64,000 nucleotides of DNA. Source: Chryseobacterium daecheongense. GTDB lineage: Bacteria > Bacteroidota > Bacteroidia > Flavobacteriales > Weeksellaceae. A program made the translations under genes and the position numbers. The first letter of the stretch is position 1. Each line of letters opens with the position of its first letter. Shown piece by piece: positions 34,006-41,993 of the stretch. The stretch is taken from NCBI GenBank assembly GCA_027920525.1, contig CP115858.1, forward strand, positions 1,302,001 to 1,366,000, read 5' to 3'. Below the pieces are notes generated by a model. That model ran no database searches. It saw nothing but the letters and a program-made list of their open reading frames with translations, and was not told the origin of the DNA.

Positions 34006-35322
34006 ATGAAAATTAAAGAAAAAAATATTCAGATATCATTGGTCATCATTATTGTAATGATGACCATTTTACGTTTTTTACTCAATGAGAAAGGCAGGGT
34101 AAGCCCGGATTCAATCCGGTATATGAGATTTGCTCATGTATTCCCGACTATTGATAATACGACAACACCTGTAGGATATCCGTTAAGTATTAAGCTTTTT
34201 ACATATCTGGGGATGGACGAATTCTGGAGCAGTAAAGTAATCGGGATTCTGGCTTTTCTTTTTATTGCGGCCTTTGCCTGGAAAAAAAACTTTTTCTTTA
34301 AAGAATCTGTTATCGTCAGTGCTTTATTTAGTTTCGTGTCAATTTACTCTTTTACGATGAGTGAAGCGCTCATCCTTCCATTTGTATTTTTATTCCTGTA
34401 TACGGCACATTTAATTATTACTGGAAAACTGGAAAAAGGAAAAGCTGTATTTTATCTTTCGTTATCATTAATTGCCTTATATAATATCCGCTATAGTTCA
34501 TTGTTTATTATGGGGGGAACAGGGCTTTTCGGATTATTGGTATGGAAAAAAAAGTATGCCCGTACTTTCATTATTTCAGGTTTCATTAGTTGTGGTTTTG
34601 TAGCTTTATACAAGTTTACCTTTTTGGATTATTTTAATGAAAACTACATTAAGCAATCCTTAGAAATGGGTCTCCACCCTACTTCACAGCTGTTGGTTGA
34701 ATTGTTTCAGGGCCTGGCTACTACTTTTAATCCTTTTATTCATATTGCAGATCCAGGAGGTGGTTTGATCAATAATGCGATTTATGGTATCGGATTTCTG
34801 AATATCTGTCTGATGGTATTTCTTTTTATTAAGATCCGGTTATCTGACAGTGATCTGTTCTTTCTTGTTATTGGAATTTCAGGAATCATATGTTCTTTTT
34901 TTGTTCAGTATTTTTATCCTGTCAATCCTATAGATTATCGGTTATTAGCTCCATTCAGCTTACCTCTGTGGCTAATGTACTTCAAAAGACTCTTTGATAT
35001 CTTCAATATAAAAGTGTATGCAATCGGAGCATTAAGTTTGCTGTCAGGAATACTCTTTACCTGGCTTTCAAAAGGCAATTATCTGGAAAACAGAAAAAAT
35101 ATCAGTCAATTTTTAGAGACTGAAAATCTTAAGGATAAACCTATCACATTTTATCTGGAAACGACCGAGGACCTGGAAAAAATACAGGTAGCAGAATTAA
35201 TAAGCACAGTCAATTCCAATATAAGCCTGACATTCAAGCCTCAAGATACCCTACAGAAAACTACACTTACCCAGTACAAAGTTTTACAAAAAATTAGGAT
35301 CGACAAGAACAAATATCAATAA
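34006..35322 (+). CDS. Polytopic membrane protein, possible GT-C glycosyltransferase
   Basis: A 438-residue protein with about ten hydrophobic helices across residues 8-370 and a soluble C-terminal tail of about 60 residues. The first loop contains SPDSIRYMRFAHVFP followed by TPVGYPLSIKLFTYLG. This arrangement, with an acidic residue in the first periplasmic loop and a proline after it, is like the ArnT/PMT-type GT-C fold seen in Bacteroidetes. The acceptor and donor are unknown. The ATG at 34006 is preferred to a TTG at 33961, which would put a polar extension before the first helix. It follows hbd by 83 bases. Confidence 0.65.
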   Translation: MKIKEKNIQISLVIIIVMMTILRFLLNEKGRVSPDSIRYMRFAHVFPTIDNTTTPVGYPLSIKLFTYLGMDEFWSSKVIGILAFLFIAAFAWKKNFFFKESVIVSALFSFVSIYSFTMSEALILPFVFLFLYTAHLIITGKLEKGKAVFYLSLSLIALYNIRYSSLFIMGGTGLFGLLVWKKKYARTFIISGFISCGFVALYKFTFLDYFNENYIKQSLEMGLHPTSQLLVELFQGLATTFNPFIHIADPGGGLINNAIYGIGFLNICLMVFLFIKIRLSDSDLFFLVIGISGIICSFFVQYFYPVNPIDYRLLAPFSLPLWLMYFKRLFDIFNIKVYAIGALSLLSGILFTWLSKGNYLENRKNISQFLETENLKDKPITFYLETTEDLEKIQVAELISTVNSNISLTFKPQDTLQKTTLTQYKVLQKIRIDKNKYQ

Positions 35323-35328
35323 TTTTAT

Positions 35329-35336
35329 TATCTTTG
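35329..35336 (+). promoter_or_regulatory. -7 box of the 79-residue acidic protein gene
   Basis: TATCTTTG is a full TAnnTTTG match. It ends 22 bases before the ATG at 35359 and starts 7 bases after the previous stop codon. Confidence 0.5.
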
Positions 35337-35358
35337 AGAAAGTTAAAATATTAAAAAA

Positions 35359-35598
35359 ATGAAATTACCAAAGTTTTTATTAGCAGACAATTCGGAATTT
35401 CCTGAGGATTTATTCGTGGTTCATACAGAATACCCAAGATTTATCTTGAACGTTGAGGAAGAAGAAGTTGAGTGGCTGGATGATTTGGAAGGAGACGATG
35501 AAGAGACCATGGCAGACGAAGCTACTAAAGTGGTAGAAGCAGCGTTCAAATGGTGTGACGAAGAATTAGCTAAATACGACGAAGAAGAGGAAGAATAA
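35359..35598 (+). CDS. Conserved small acidic protein
   Basis: A 79-residue cytosolic protein, strongly acidic, starting MKLPKFLLADNSEFPEDLFVVHTEYPRFIL. The first half looks folded (short strands), and the second half is helical with EEEVEWLDDLEGDDEE and a final DEEEEE tail. I recall homologues of the same size annotated as hypothetical in many Flavobacteria, but no function. It has its own -7 box and a strong terminator, so it is a well-defined monocistronic unit. Confidence 0.75.
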   Translation: MKLPKFLLADNSEFPEDLFVVHTEYPRFILNVEEEEVEWLDDLEGDDEETMADEATKVVEAAFKWCDEELAKYDEEEEE

Positions 35599-35616
35599 GA
35601 AAACCCTAAAACATAA

Positions 35617-35646
35617 AAAAGGAACTCAATTGAGTTCCTTTTCTTT
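35617..35646. terminator. Bidirectional terminator with palindromic core
   Basis: GGAACTCAATTGAGTTCC (35621-35638) is a perfect palindrome, flanked by A runs on the left and T runs on the right. It separates two convergent genes. Confidence 0.85.
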
Positions 35647-35647
35647 T

Positions 35648-36058
35648 TTATTCTGATTTATTAAATTTCAATAATAAAAGATTGTCCTTATACAATTCCA
35701 AAGTTGTTCCTGAAATTACGTACTTGTTTGCTTTTCCCATCATATCCATGAAGTTCTGCTCCACATTCATATTATCACAGGCCATTTTTGTAGAACCCAT
35801 TTGCCCTGCTGAAAAATTACCTGTAGAAGCATCAAGCTTTACCGTACCAAAATAGTTATTACATCCGGCATTTCCATTGATCTTTTCTCCCTCGATATTC
35901 AATGTAGGAACTTTCCCTTTTACATTATCCGCTAAAGTCCATTTTGTATTGACCAATGAAGGCTGAGATTTTCCTACTTTTGAAGCAGATGCGCTTGACA
36001 TAGTTCCGCACGACGCCAAAATCACGGCTGCACTTATACTTAAAAAAAGATTTTTCAT
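35648..36058 (-). CDS. META-domain lipoprotein
   Basis: A 136-residue predicted lipoprotein. The ATG at 36058 begins the signal peptide, which ends with the lipobox LASC (Cys18). A longer TTG-started frame adds only charged residues and is rejected. The mature part is one META domain (HslJ-like): LVNTKWTLADNVKGK, INGNAGCNNYFGTVKLDASTGNF and MGSTKMACDNMNVEQNFMD. META domains often occur in heat-induced or exported proteins. The function is unknown. The cysteine pair NAGCN and MACDN is typical of the domain and may form a disulfide. A -7 box lies 21 bases upstream. Confidence 0.85.
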   Translation of the reverse strand: MKNLFLSISAAVILASCGTMSSASASKVGKSQPSLVNTKWTLADNVKGKVPTLNIEGEKINGNAGCNNYFGTVKLDASTGNFSAGQMGSTKMACDNMNVEQNFMDMMGKANKYVISGTTLELYKDNLLLLKFNKSE

Positions 36059-36079
36059 TTTTTTCTTTTTTGATTTAAC

Positions 36080-36087
36080 CAAATTTA
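36080..36087 (-). promoter_or_regulatory. -7 box of the META lipoprotein gene
   Basis: On the minus strand this reads TAAATTTG, ending 21 bases before the ATG at 36058. The distance supports that start codon over the upstream TTG. Confidence 0.5.
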
Positions 36088-36171
36088 CGGAAATTATATT
36101 ATTTAAACGGCTTTGAAAGAATTTTATTATTCTTAGAAGGCTAAAGCCTGTCCGTTATCAATGTACATAAC

Positions 36172-36196
36172 AAAAAAACGGGTTTTAGCCCGTTTC
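36172..36196 (-). terminator. Terminator of pheT
   Basis: AAACGGG (36176-36182) pairs with CCCGTTT (36189-36195), 6-base loop. The A run at 36172-36178 reads as U on the minus strand. Confidence 0.75.
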
Positions 36197-36203
36197 TTTA
36201 TAT

Positions 36204-38606
36204 TTATGATCTTAATTCTGCGTTGAATTCTTTCTGGAAAGATTTAATCAAAGAATCCATTACTTCGGAAATTTCTTTTTCCTCAAGAGTTTTTGCCTCA
36301 TTTAATAACTCAAAACTCATCGCATAGGATTTCTTTCCTTCCGGAAGGTTTTTTCCTTCGTATACATCAAACAGATTGATGTTTTTAATGAAAGGAGATT
36401 TATTCTTTTTGGCTGTCTGATACAGCTCCTGATATGTTATATTCTTATCGATCAGCAATGCCAGATCTCTTCTGATTTTATTGAATTTAGGAATATCCCT
36501 GAATTTCAATTCATTCCCAGATCGTAATTGTTGGGCCAATTCAAGTTCAATTTCGGCATAGAAACAGTCCTGGTCAATATCGAAATCTTTCAATAATTCC
36601 GGAGCCACTTTTCCAATTCTTACCAATACTTTTCCATCAGCTTCATAAGCAATTGCATCCGAGAATCTGTTATCGGACAAAGCAACTTCTTTATAATCGA
36701 TTGCCAATCTTTCCAGCAATACTTTCACATAAGCTTTCAGGTTGTAGAAATCCGTTGCTGATTTCGGCTGTAACCAGTTTTCAGCAACCTCTCTTCCTGA
36801 AACAAGAATAGCCAGCTGTTTTCTTTCCTCATATTGAGCTCTTTTGTGATAAATCTTTCCAAACTCAAAGAATTTAATATCCTGGTTCTTTCTGTTAATA
36901 TTATAGATGGAATTTTGAAGAAGCCCTTCCAACAAGGATTTTCTCATGAAAGCCAAATCACCACTCAAAGGATTCAGAAGTTTCACAGCATCCGTTTCAT
37001 CTTTTACAGAAGTAAGTGAGTTGTTCATTACTTCATTAAAACCTAAACTTTGTAAAGTTCTTGCCCAATTGTTTTCCAATTCATCCTGATCATTAGCGCT
37101 TAGCTTTACAGGTGTAAATGATATCTTTTGTGGAGCATCAATCTTATTATATCCGTAGATCCTTAAAATCTCTTCGATAACATCAATTTCCCTCGTCACA
37201 TCAGCTCTGTAAGCCGGAACAGAAATTTCCAAACCATTTTGAATTTCGTTCAAAACTTTAATTTCAAGAGCTTTTAAAATCTCTTTTACTTTTTCTCTGT
37301 GAATTTTAGTTCCAAGAATCTGTTCTATTTTAGAGAACCTTATGATAACATAGCTGTCTTCAATTTTCTTTGGATATTCTTCCAGCAACTCTCCAACCAG
37401 TTTTCCTTCTGCAATTTCCTGGATCATTTTGATAGCGTGGGTAATAGCTGTTCTTGTAAGGTTAGGATCCACTCCTCTTTCAAACCTGAATGATGCATCC
37501 GTGTTCAATCCATGAAGTTTAGCTCCTTTTCTTACCGCTACCGGATTAAAATAAGCACTTTCCAAAAAGATTGTTTTTGTCTCATTAGAAACTCCGGAAT
37601 TGGCACCACCAAAAACACCGGCAATACACATCGGTTTATCTTTTCCGTCTTTGATCATGACTTCAGAACCGTTTAAAGTTCTTTCCACACCATCCAAAGT
37701 CGTAAATTTTGTTCCTTTTTTTACGGTCCCTACTTTTACTTTTTTATCAGCAATTTTGTCTGCATCAAAAGCATGGAGCGGTTGTCCGAATCCGTGAAGA
37801 ATATAATTGGTAATATCCACGATATTGTTGATCGGGCTTAAACCGATTGCTTTCAATCTGTTTTTCAACCATGCCGGAGATTCTGCTACTTTTACATCTT
37901 CAATAACAGCTCCTATATATCTAGGGCATAATTCAGCATCTTCTACTTCTAAAGTAAAGTTATGAGCACCTTCATTATTTAATGGTTCCGAAGCTACCTT
38001 TTCAAACTGGGCTTTTTGCTGATTGGTTGAAAGAAAAGCATAAAGATCCCTTGCTACACCGTAGTGCGACATAGCATCGGTCCTGTTAGGCGTTAAACCA
38101 ATTTCAATTACCTCATCAGTTGCCAATTCAAAATAATCTGCAAAATTCTTTCCTACTTCATATTGTGCTTCGTCAAGAACCATGATTCCTCCATGATCCT
38201 CACTAAGGCCTAGCTCATCTTCTGCGCAGATCATTCCTTGTGAAACTTCACCTCTGATCTTTGCTTCTTTAATTTCAAAAAAGTTTCCGGTCTTATCGTA
38301 GATTTTTGTTCCCACCACTGCAACTGGAACAGTTTGTCCGGCCTCCACATTAGGAGCACCACAAACGATGTTAAGCACCTTTCCGTTTCCTACATCTACA
38401 GTTGTTTTCTTAAGTTTGTCAGCATTCGGATGTTTTTCGCAGGTTAAGACCTTACCTACTACAATTCCTTCCAGGCTTCCTTTTACACTTTCAAATTTAT
38501 CTATACCTTCAACTTCAAGACCAATATCTGTAAGGAACTCACCGATTCTTTCAGTTTTCAATTCCGTTTTTATGTAATCTCTCAGCCAGTTATTTGATAT
38601 TTTCAT
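36204..38606 (-). CDS. pheT: Phenylalanine-tRNA ligase beta subunit
   Basis: The 800-residue beta subunit of the alpha2beta2 phenylalanyl-tRNA synthetase, needed for charging tRNA-Phe in the cytosol. Domain order is normal: B1 at the N-terminus with an embedded tRNA-binding EMAP-type domain (about residues 40-150, VGKVLTCEKHPNADKLK and IVCGAPNV), B3/B4 with the editing site (about 210-370), B5 (about 400-475), a catalytic-like core (about 480-690) and the C-terminal ferredoxin-fold anticodon-binding domain (about 705-800). The pheS gene is not in this window, which is common in Bacteroidetes. It ends in its own terminator. Confidence 0.97.
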   Translation of the reverse strand: MKISNNWLRDYIKTELKTERIGEFLTDIGLEVEGIDKFESVKGSLEGIVVGKVLTCEKHPNADKLKKTTVDVGNGKVLNIVCGAPNVEAGQTVPVAVVGTKIYDKTGNFFEIKEAKIRGEVSQGMICAEDELGLSEDHGGIMVLDEAQYEVGKNFADYFELATDEVIEIGLTPNRTDAMSHYGVARDLYAFLSTNQQKAQFEKVASEPLNNEGAHNFTLEVEDAELCPRYIGAVIEDVKVAESPAWLKNRLKAIGLSPINNIVDITNYILHGFGQPLHAFDADKIADKKVKVGTVKKGTKFTTLDGVERTLNGSEVMIKDGKDKPMCIAGVFGGANSGVSNETKTIFLESAYFNPVAVRKGAKLHGLNTDASFRFERGVDPNLTRTAITHAIKMIQEIAEGKLVGELLEEYPKKIEDSYVIIRFSKIEQILGTKIHREKVKEILKALEIKVLNEIQNGLEISVPAYRADVTREIDVIEEILRIYGYNKIDAPQKISFTPVKLSANDQDELENNWARTLQSLGFNEVMNNSLTSVKDETDAVKLLNPLSGDLAFMRKSLLEGLLQNSIYNINRKNQDIKFFEFGKIYHKRAQYEERKQLAILVSGREVAENWLQPKSATDFYNLKAYVKVLLERLAIDYKEVALSDNRFSDAIAYEADGKVLVRIGKVAPELLKDFDIDQDCFYAEIELELAQQLRSGNELKFRDIPKFNKIRRDLALLIDKNITYQELYQTAKKNKSPFIKNINLFDVYEGKNLPEGKKSYAMSFELLNEAKTLEEKEISEVMDSLIKSFQKEFNAELRS

Positions 38607-38759
38607 CTGCTTAAATCTATTTTTTATCGGTTAAATGCCAACCTTATAAGGTTTCATTCACTTTATTTTGAAAATTTTTACTTCGAATTTTGCGTTTACA
38701 AAGGTCGTGTTTTTTTAAGAAATAACGAAATTTTTAACTTCCCAACTGAACGCAAAAAC

Positions 38760-38793
38760 AAAAAAAAAGAGGTCCTGAAAATTCAAAACCTCT
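38760..38793 (-). terminator. Terminator of dnaN
   Basis: AGAGGT (38768-38773) pairs with ACCTCT (38788-38793). The A run ending at 38768 reads as U on the minus strand. An inner TGAA/TTCA pair strengthens the stem. Confidence 0.7.
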
Positions 38794-38814
38794 GTTATTT
38801 AATTGAGCTTAATC

Positions 38815-39945
38815 TTATAGTCCGATTACCGGCATTGATAACATTAAGATATTTTCGTTTTCTTCAAGACCGTCAAGAGGTTCAATGATTCCCGGTCTGT
38901 TTGGCTGAGACATTTTCATTGTGATATCGTCAGAACCAAGAATAGTCAACATTTCTGTTAAAAACTTAGAGCTAAACCCGATGTTGATATCTTCTCCGTT
39001 ATAATCACAAGGGATCTGCATATCTGCTTTGTTTGCATATTCCGTATCTTCTGCGTGAAGGTGAAGGATGTTGGCAGATAATTTAAATCTTACCTGATTG
39101 GTTGATTTATTAGACATGATCGATGCTCTTTTGATCGCACCTAATAGCAGGTTTCTGTTGATTGTTAATACATTCGGATTTTCTTTTGGAATAACCGCAG
39201 TATAGTTAGGATATTTTCCGTCAATCAGTCTACAGATCCAGATATGTTTACCAAAAGTAAATTTAGCCATGTTCTCATTGAAATCGATAGTAACGTCTTC
39301 GTTGGAACTTGCCAATATATTTTTGAAAATATTTAAAGGTTTTTTAGGCATGATGAACTCCATAGGTTCTACGTTCATCAGGTCCATTCTTTTGTAAACA
39401 ACCAGTCTGTGAGAATCTGTAGAAACAAAATTCGTCTCATTTTCCCCGAACTGGAATAAAACTCCTGTCATTACCGGACGAAGAGAATCATTACTTGTTG
39501 CAAAAAGAGTATTGGTAAGTGCTTCAGATAAAATACCTGCGGACATAGTCACACTTTGTGAAGCATCAAATTCAGGAAGCTCCGGATAATCATCCGCATT
39601 ATCCAATGCTACTGCGAAATTATCCTTTTCATCCAAAATTTCCAGCTGGCTACCCGTTCCCTCAGCATTATCCTTTACAGAAAATGTAAGCGGTTGTTCA
39701 CCATATGTTTTGATAAAATCTTGAAAAATTTTAGCAGGAACAGCAAATTTACCCGAATCATCAGACTTTACTTCCAAAGAAGTTACAAGAGTTGTTTCGC
39801 CATCAGATGCTGTAATGGTAACCTGGGTTTCGTTTAATTCGAAAAGATAGTTTTCTAAGATCGGTCTCGATTGAGAGCTTGATATTACGCCACTTACAGT
39901 TTGCAAAGCCTTCTGCAATTCACCACTTGAAATAATAAATTTCAT
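38815..39945 (-). CDS. dnaN: DNA polymerase III beta subunit (sliding clamp)
   Basis: The 376-residue processivity clamp. Two copies close into a ring on DNA and bind polymerases and repair proteins. Three repeated clamp domains of about 120 residues each can be recognised, for example MKFIISSGELQKALQTVSGV at the start, ITASDGETTLVTSLEV in domain 1 and VSTDSHRLVVYK in domain 2. The C-terminus MLSMPVIGL is close to the conserved clamp end. dnaA, recF and gyrB are not adjacent, which is typical of Flavobacteria, so the gene does not mark an origin here. A -7 box lies 21 bases upstream and a terminator follows. Confidence 0.97.
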   Translation of the reverse strand: MKFIISSGELQKALQTVSGVISSSQSRPILENYLFELNETQVTITASDGETTLVTSLEVKSDDSGKFAVPAKIFQDFIKTYGEQPLTFSVKDNAEGTGSQLEILDEKDNFAVALDNADDYPELPEFDASQSVTMSAGILSEALTNTLFATSNDSLRPVMTGVLFQFGENETNFVSTDSHRLVVYKRMDLMNVEPMEFIMPKKPLNIFKNILASSNEDVTIDFNENMAKFTFGKHIWICRLIDGKYPNYTAVIPKENPNVLTINRNLLLGAIKRASIMSNKSTNQVRFKLSANILHLHAEDTEYANKADMQIPCDYNGEDINIGFSSKFLTEMLTILGSDDITMKMSQPNRPGIIEPLDGLEENENILMLSMPVIGL

Positions 39946-39966
39946 AGATTTAAAAATAAATTTTTA

Positions 39967-39974
39967 CAAATATA
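39967..39974 (-). promoter_or_regulatory. -7 box of dnaN
   Basis: On the minus strand this reads TATATTTG, ending 21 bases before the dnaN ATG. A -33 TTTG is not seen at the usual distance. Confidence 0.5.
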
Positions 39975-40118
39975 ATAAATAGAAAATAGATTAAAAAATA
40001 TAATTCTGAGAGTTATTAACAACGAGTAAAAGATTTTTAAAACTACTTCCGGGATACTTTTTTAATGGATAAACCATCATTAAGGACTAAAGATAGGCAT
40101 TTTCTTTGATCAATTAAT

Positions 40119-40126
40119 TATATTTG
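40119..40126 (+). promoter_or_regulatory. -7 box of the diacylglycerol kinase gene
   Basis: TATATTTG is a full TAnnTTTG match. It overlaps the TTG at 40124 and ends 18 bases before the ATG at 40145, which supports the ATG as start. Confidence 0.5.
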
Positions 40127-40144
40127 TACATAATCTTTTTTATC

Positions 40145-40501
40145 ATGCGTAAACCTCCTATTCATACAAGTTTCCGGAATGCTTTTCGAGGTCTTTTTTT
40201 AATGATAAAAACAGAAAGAAATTTTCAGATCGAGTGTATTGCTCTGCTGATCAACATTTTCCTTATTTTTTATTTACAGTTATCAAAATTCGATACTGCC
40301 CTCGTTCTCATCGTTTCTTTTGGGGTTTTAAGTACGGAAATTCTTAACACTGCCATTGAAAGGATCTGCGATATCATTCAGCCTGAATTTGACAAAAGAA
40401 TAGGCTTTATTAAAGATATTTCAGCAGGTGCTGTAATTCTTATGGCTATTGTATCCTTAATTGTAGGGATATTGGTTTATCCGAAGTATCTATTCAGCTA
40501 G
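40145..40501 (+). CDS. dgkA: Diacylglycerol/undecaprenol kinase family
   Basis: A 118-residue inner-membrane lipid kinase of the DgkA family. Three hydrophobic helices are seen (about residues 31-46, 51-68, 90-112). The conserved acidic residues are Glu25/Glu30 in TERNFQIE and Glu72 in LNTAIERICD, which hold Mg-ATP in the family. It phosphorylates diacylglycerol or, in the Gram-positive-like group that this short form resembles, undecaprenol. I cannot choose between them. The upstream TTG at 40124 overlaps the -7 box and is rejected as start. It has no partner gene on its strand. Confidence 0.9.
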   Translation: MRKPPIHTSFRNAFRGLFLMIKTERNFQIECIALLINIFLIFYLQLSKFDTALVLIVSFGVLSTEILNTAIERICDIIQPEFDKRIGFIKDISAGAVILMAIVSLIVGILVYPKYLFS

Positions 40502-40549
40502 AGAAAGCCGAAATCGCGCTCTGCTTAGAATAATTACTGTTGCTTAGAA

Positions 40550-40882
40550 TTATCTTGCGACATAAATAAAGCCCTTCCTTCCGGATTTAAAAATCGTTTC
40601 GATTCTTTTATAATCGTCCACTTCGTACGCATCAGCCAACAGAATTTCATCGTCTGTAATCTCAAAAAGCATCCCTTCTACCTGGTCTTCGACATGACCT
40701 GTAAACGTTAAAATAGGATGGTATTTCTGGTTACTTTTTCTCAGAACTTCCGGATCTGTAATCTCAAGCATTTTTAATGTATAACCTATGAGAACATCTT
40801 TATCACCTTTGAGCAGCCTTCCAAAGGTTTGGGTCTGTACCTGCTCTTTCTGTAAAGTTCCGTATGAAAATAAATAAGGCAT
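40550..40882 (-). CDS. Gamma-glutamylcyclotransferase (AIG2-like) protein
   Basis: A 110-residue cytosolic protein of the GGCT/AIG2 fold. It begins with the signature FSYGTLQ (Tyr7-Gly-Thr-Leu10), which binds the substrate carboxylates, and has the probable catalytic acid Glu69 in VEGMLFEITDDE, then the conserved LADAYEVDDYKR segment. Family members release 5-oxoproline from gamma-glutamyl amines or act on related bonds, but many are uncharacterised. The start directly abuts the stop of the SGNH hydrolase gene (no gap), so the two are co-transcribed and probably co-translated. A shared pathway is not evident. Confidence 0.85.
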   Translation of the reverse strand: MPYLFSYGTLQKEQVQTQTFGRLLKGDKDVLIGYTLKMLEITDPEVLRKSNQKYHPILTFTGHVEDQVEGMLFEITDDEILLADAYEVDDYKRIETIFKSGRKGFIYVAR

Positions 40883-41509
40883 TTATAAATATTTTTCAAT
40901 GGTTGGAATTGCAATTTCGGCCATCAGTCCATAGCCTTTTTCATTAGGATGTACGCCGTCCTGGGAAAGAAGAACTTCTTTATCGTCTACCAATGCAGAA
41001 TAAAAATCAATATAGGTTAAAGAATGCTTTTCTGTCATGCCTTTCAGAATACTATTGTAAGTAAGGACCTCATCATTGGTTCTCAGCTTTCCGGAAGCAA
41101 CTTCAATTCCATCTACATCTTTAGAAAAAGGAAGAATGCTCACCAGATATATATCTGTAGTAAATTGTTTTGCAATTCTGATGGCCTCCTCAATATTAGC
41201 TGTAAAATCCTCAGGCGCTACCATTTTACTTCCGTTTTTAATAGCTAGGTCATTTGCCCCATAGGCAATAAAAACAACATTCCCATCTGCGGAATTCCTT
41301 GCAGCCAGCTCATGGGGTATCCTCTTTATCAGACCTTCCGTTGTTTCTCCTCCGATTCCTAAATTATAAACAATCAATTCATTGTGACCTTCATGGAATT
41401 TCTGTAATGCATATCTTTTTAAAATATCCACCCATCCACCAAATACTCCGTCATATTCACCATATGTAATACTGTCCCCAAAGAACAGCGCATAAATCAT
41501 TCTTTTCAT
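40883..41509 (-). CDS. SGNH/GDSL-family hydrolase
   Basis: A 208-residue esterase-like enzyme without signal peptide. The four blocks are clear: block I GDSITYG with nucleophile Ser13, a Gly in block II (GIGGETTEG), block III GAND with Asn86, and block V DGVHPNEKG with Asp184 and His187. This group includes lysophospholipases and acetyl-xylan-type esterases. The start MKRMIYALFFGDS leaves only ten residues before the catalytic block, so the protein is cytosolic. A second ATG at 41500 is possible. The AIG2-like gene follows with no gap. Confidence 0.88.
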   Translation of the reverse strand: MKRMIYALFFGDSITYGEYDGVFGGWVDILKRYALQKFHEGHNELIVYNLGIGGETTEGLIKRIPHELAARNSADGNVVFIAYGANDLAIKNGSKMVAPEDFTANIEEAIRIAKQFTTDIYLVSILPFSKDVDGIEVASGKLRTNDEVLTYNSILKGMTEKHSLTYIDFYSALVDDKEVLLSQDGVHPNEKGYGLMAEIAIPTIEKYL

Positions 41510-41599
41510 TTCTAAGTCTTATAATTTAATCACTAAGATTTTAAAGCGGTAAGAAGTTACCTGACCATAATCTTTATCCCCTTTAATGGATTGTTAATT

Positions 41600-41980
41600 T
41601 CAATCCAAAATTAGCTTAATATTTTGATGTGATTCAATAATTTCTACGAGAATATCAAATAAAGTTTGTCCCTTTTGTGCTATCAGCTCGTTCAGTTTTT
41701 CTCTGATCATTTCTATATTAAAAGGTTTTCCCTGCTTTATTTTTCTCTCATAAAACTCGCGGGTGGCCTCGAAACCCAAATCATGTCCGGATTTTCCAGA
41801 TTTCTTCCAGATCAATTCAATTTCTTCATGCGGTTCAAAAACTCCAAATCCCCCATACAGGATATCATCAAAACCATCCAAAGTTCCGACTTTCCAGTCA
41901 GCATTTTTCATCAGTACTTCTGAAACTTCTTCATAGAAGCCCGCCAGATCAAAAAAATGACCGCCATTAATGACGATCAT
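41600..41980 (-). CDS. Barstar-family (barnase inhibitor) protein
   Basis: A 126-residue cytosolic protein with barstar features: an N-terminal strand MIVINGGHFFDLAGFYEEV, then WKVGTLDGFDDILYGGFG, where the Leu-Asp-Gly-Phe-Asp-Asp element equals the barnase-binding loop and helix of barstar, and a long C-terminal helix. Barstars block secreted ribonucleases of the barnase type and related toxin domains. No barnase-like gene lies nearby, so it could neutralise toxins from others or have another role. The start at 41980 gives the usual barstar N-terminus. An ATG at 42016 would overlap purL by 23 bases and add a poly-Asn stretch. It follows purL by 13 bases. Confidence 0.8.
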   Translation of the reverse strand: MIVINGGHFFDLAGFYEEVSEVLMKNADWKVGTLDGFDDILYGGFGVFEPHEEIELIWKKSGKSGHDLGFEATREFYERKIKQGKPFNIEMIREKLNELIAQKGQTLFDILVEIIESHQNIKLILD

Positions 41981-41993
41981 TTTTTTATTATTG

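Noticed and set aside
38815..39945. Replication origin near dnaN
   Set aside because: No dnaA, DnaA-box cluster or gyrB/recF is seen nearby. In Flavobacteria dnaN is often far from the origin.
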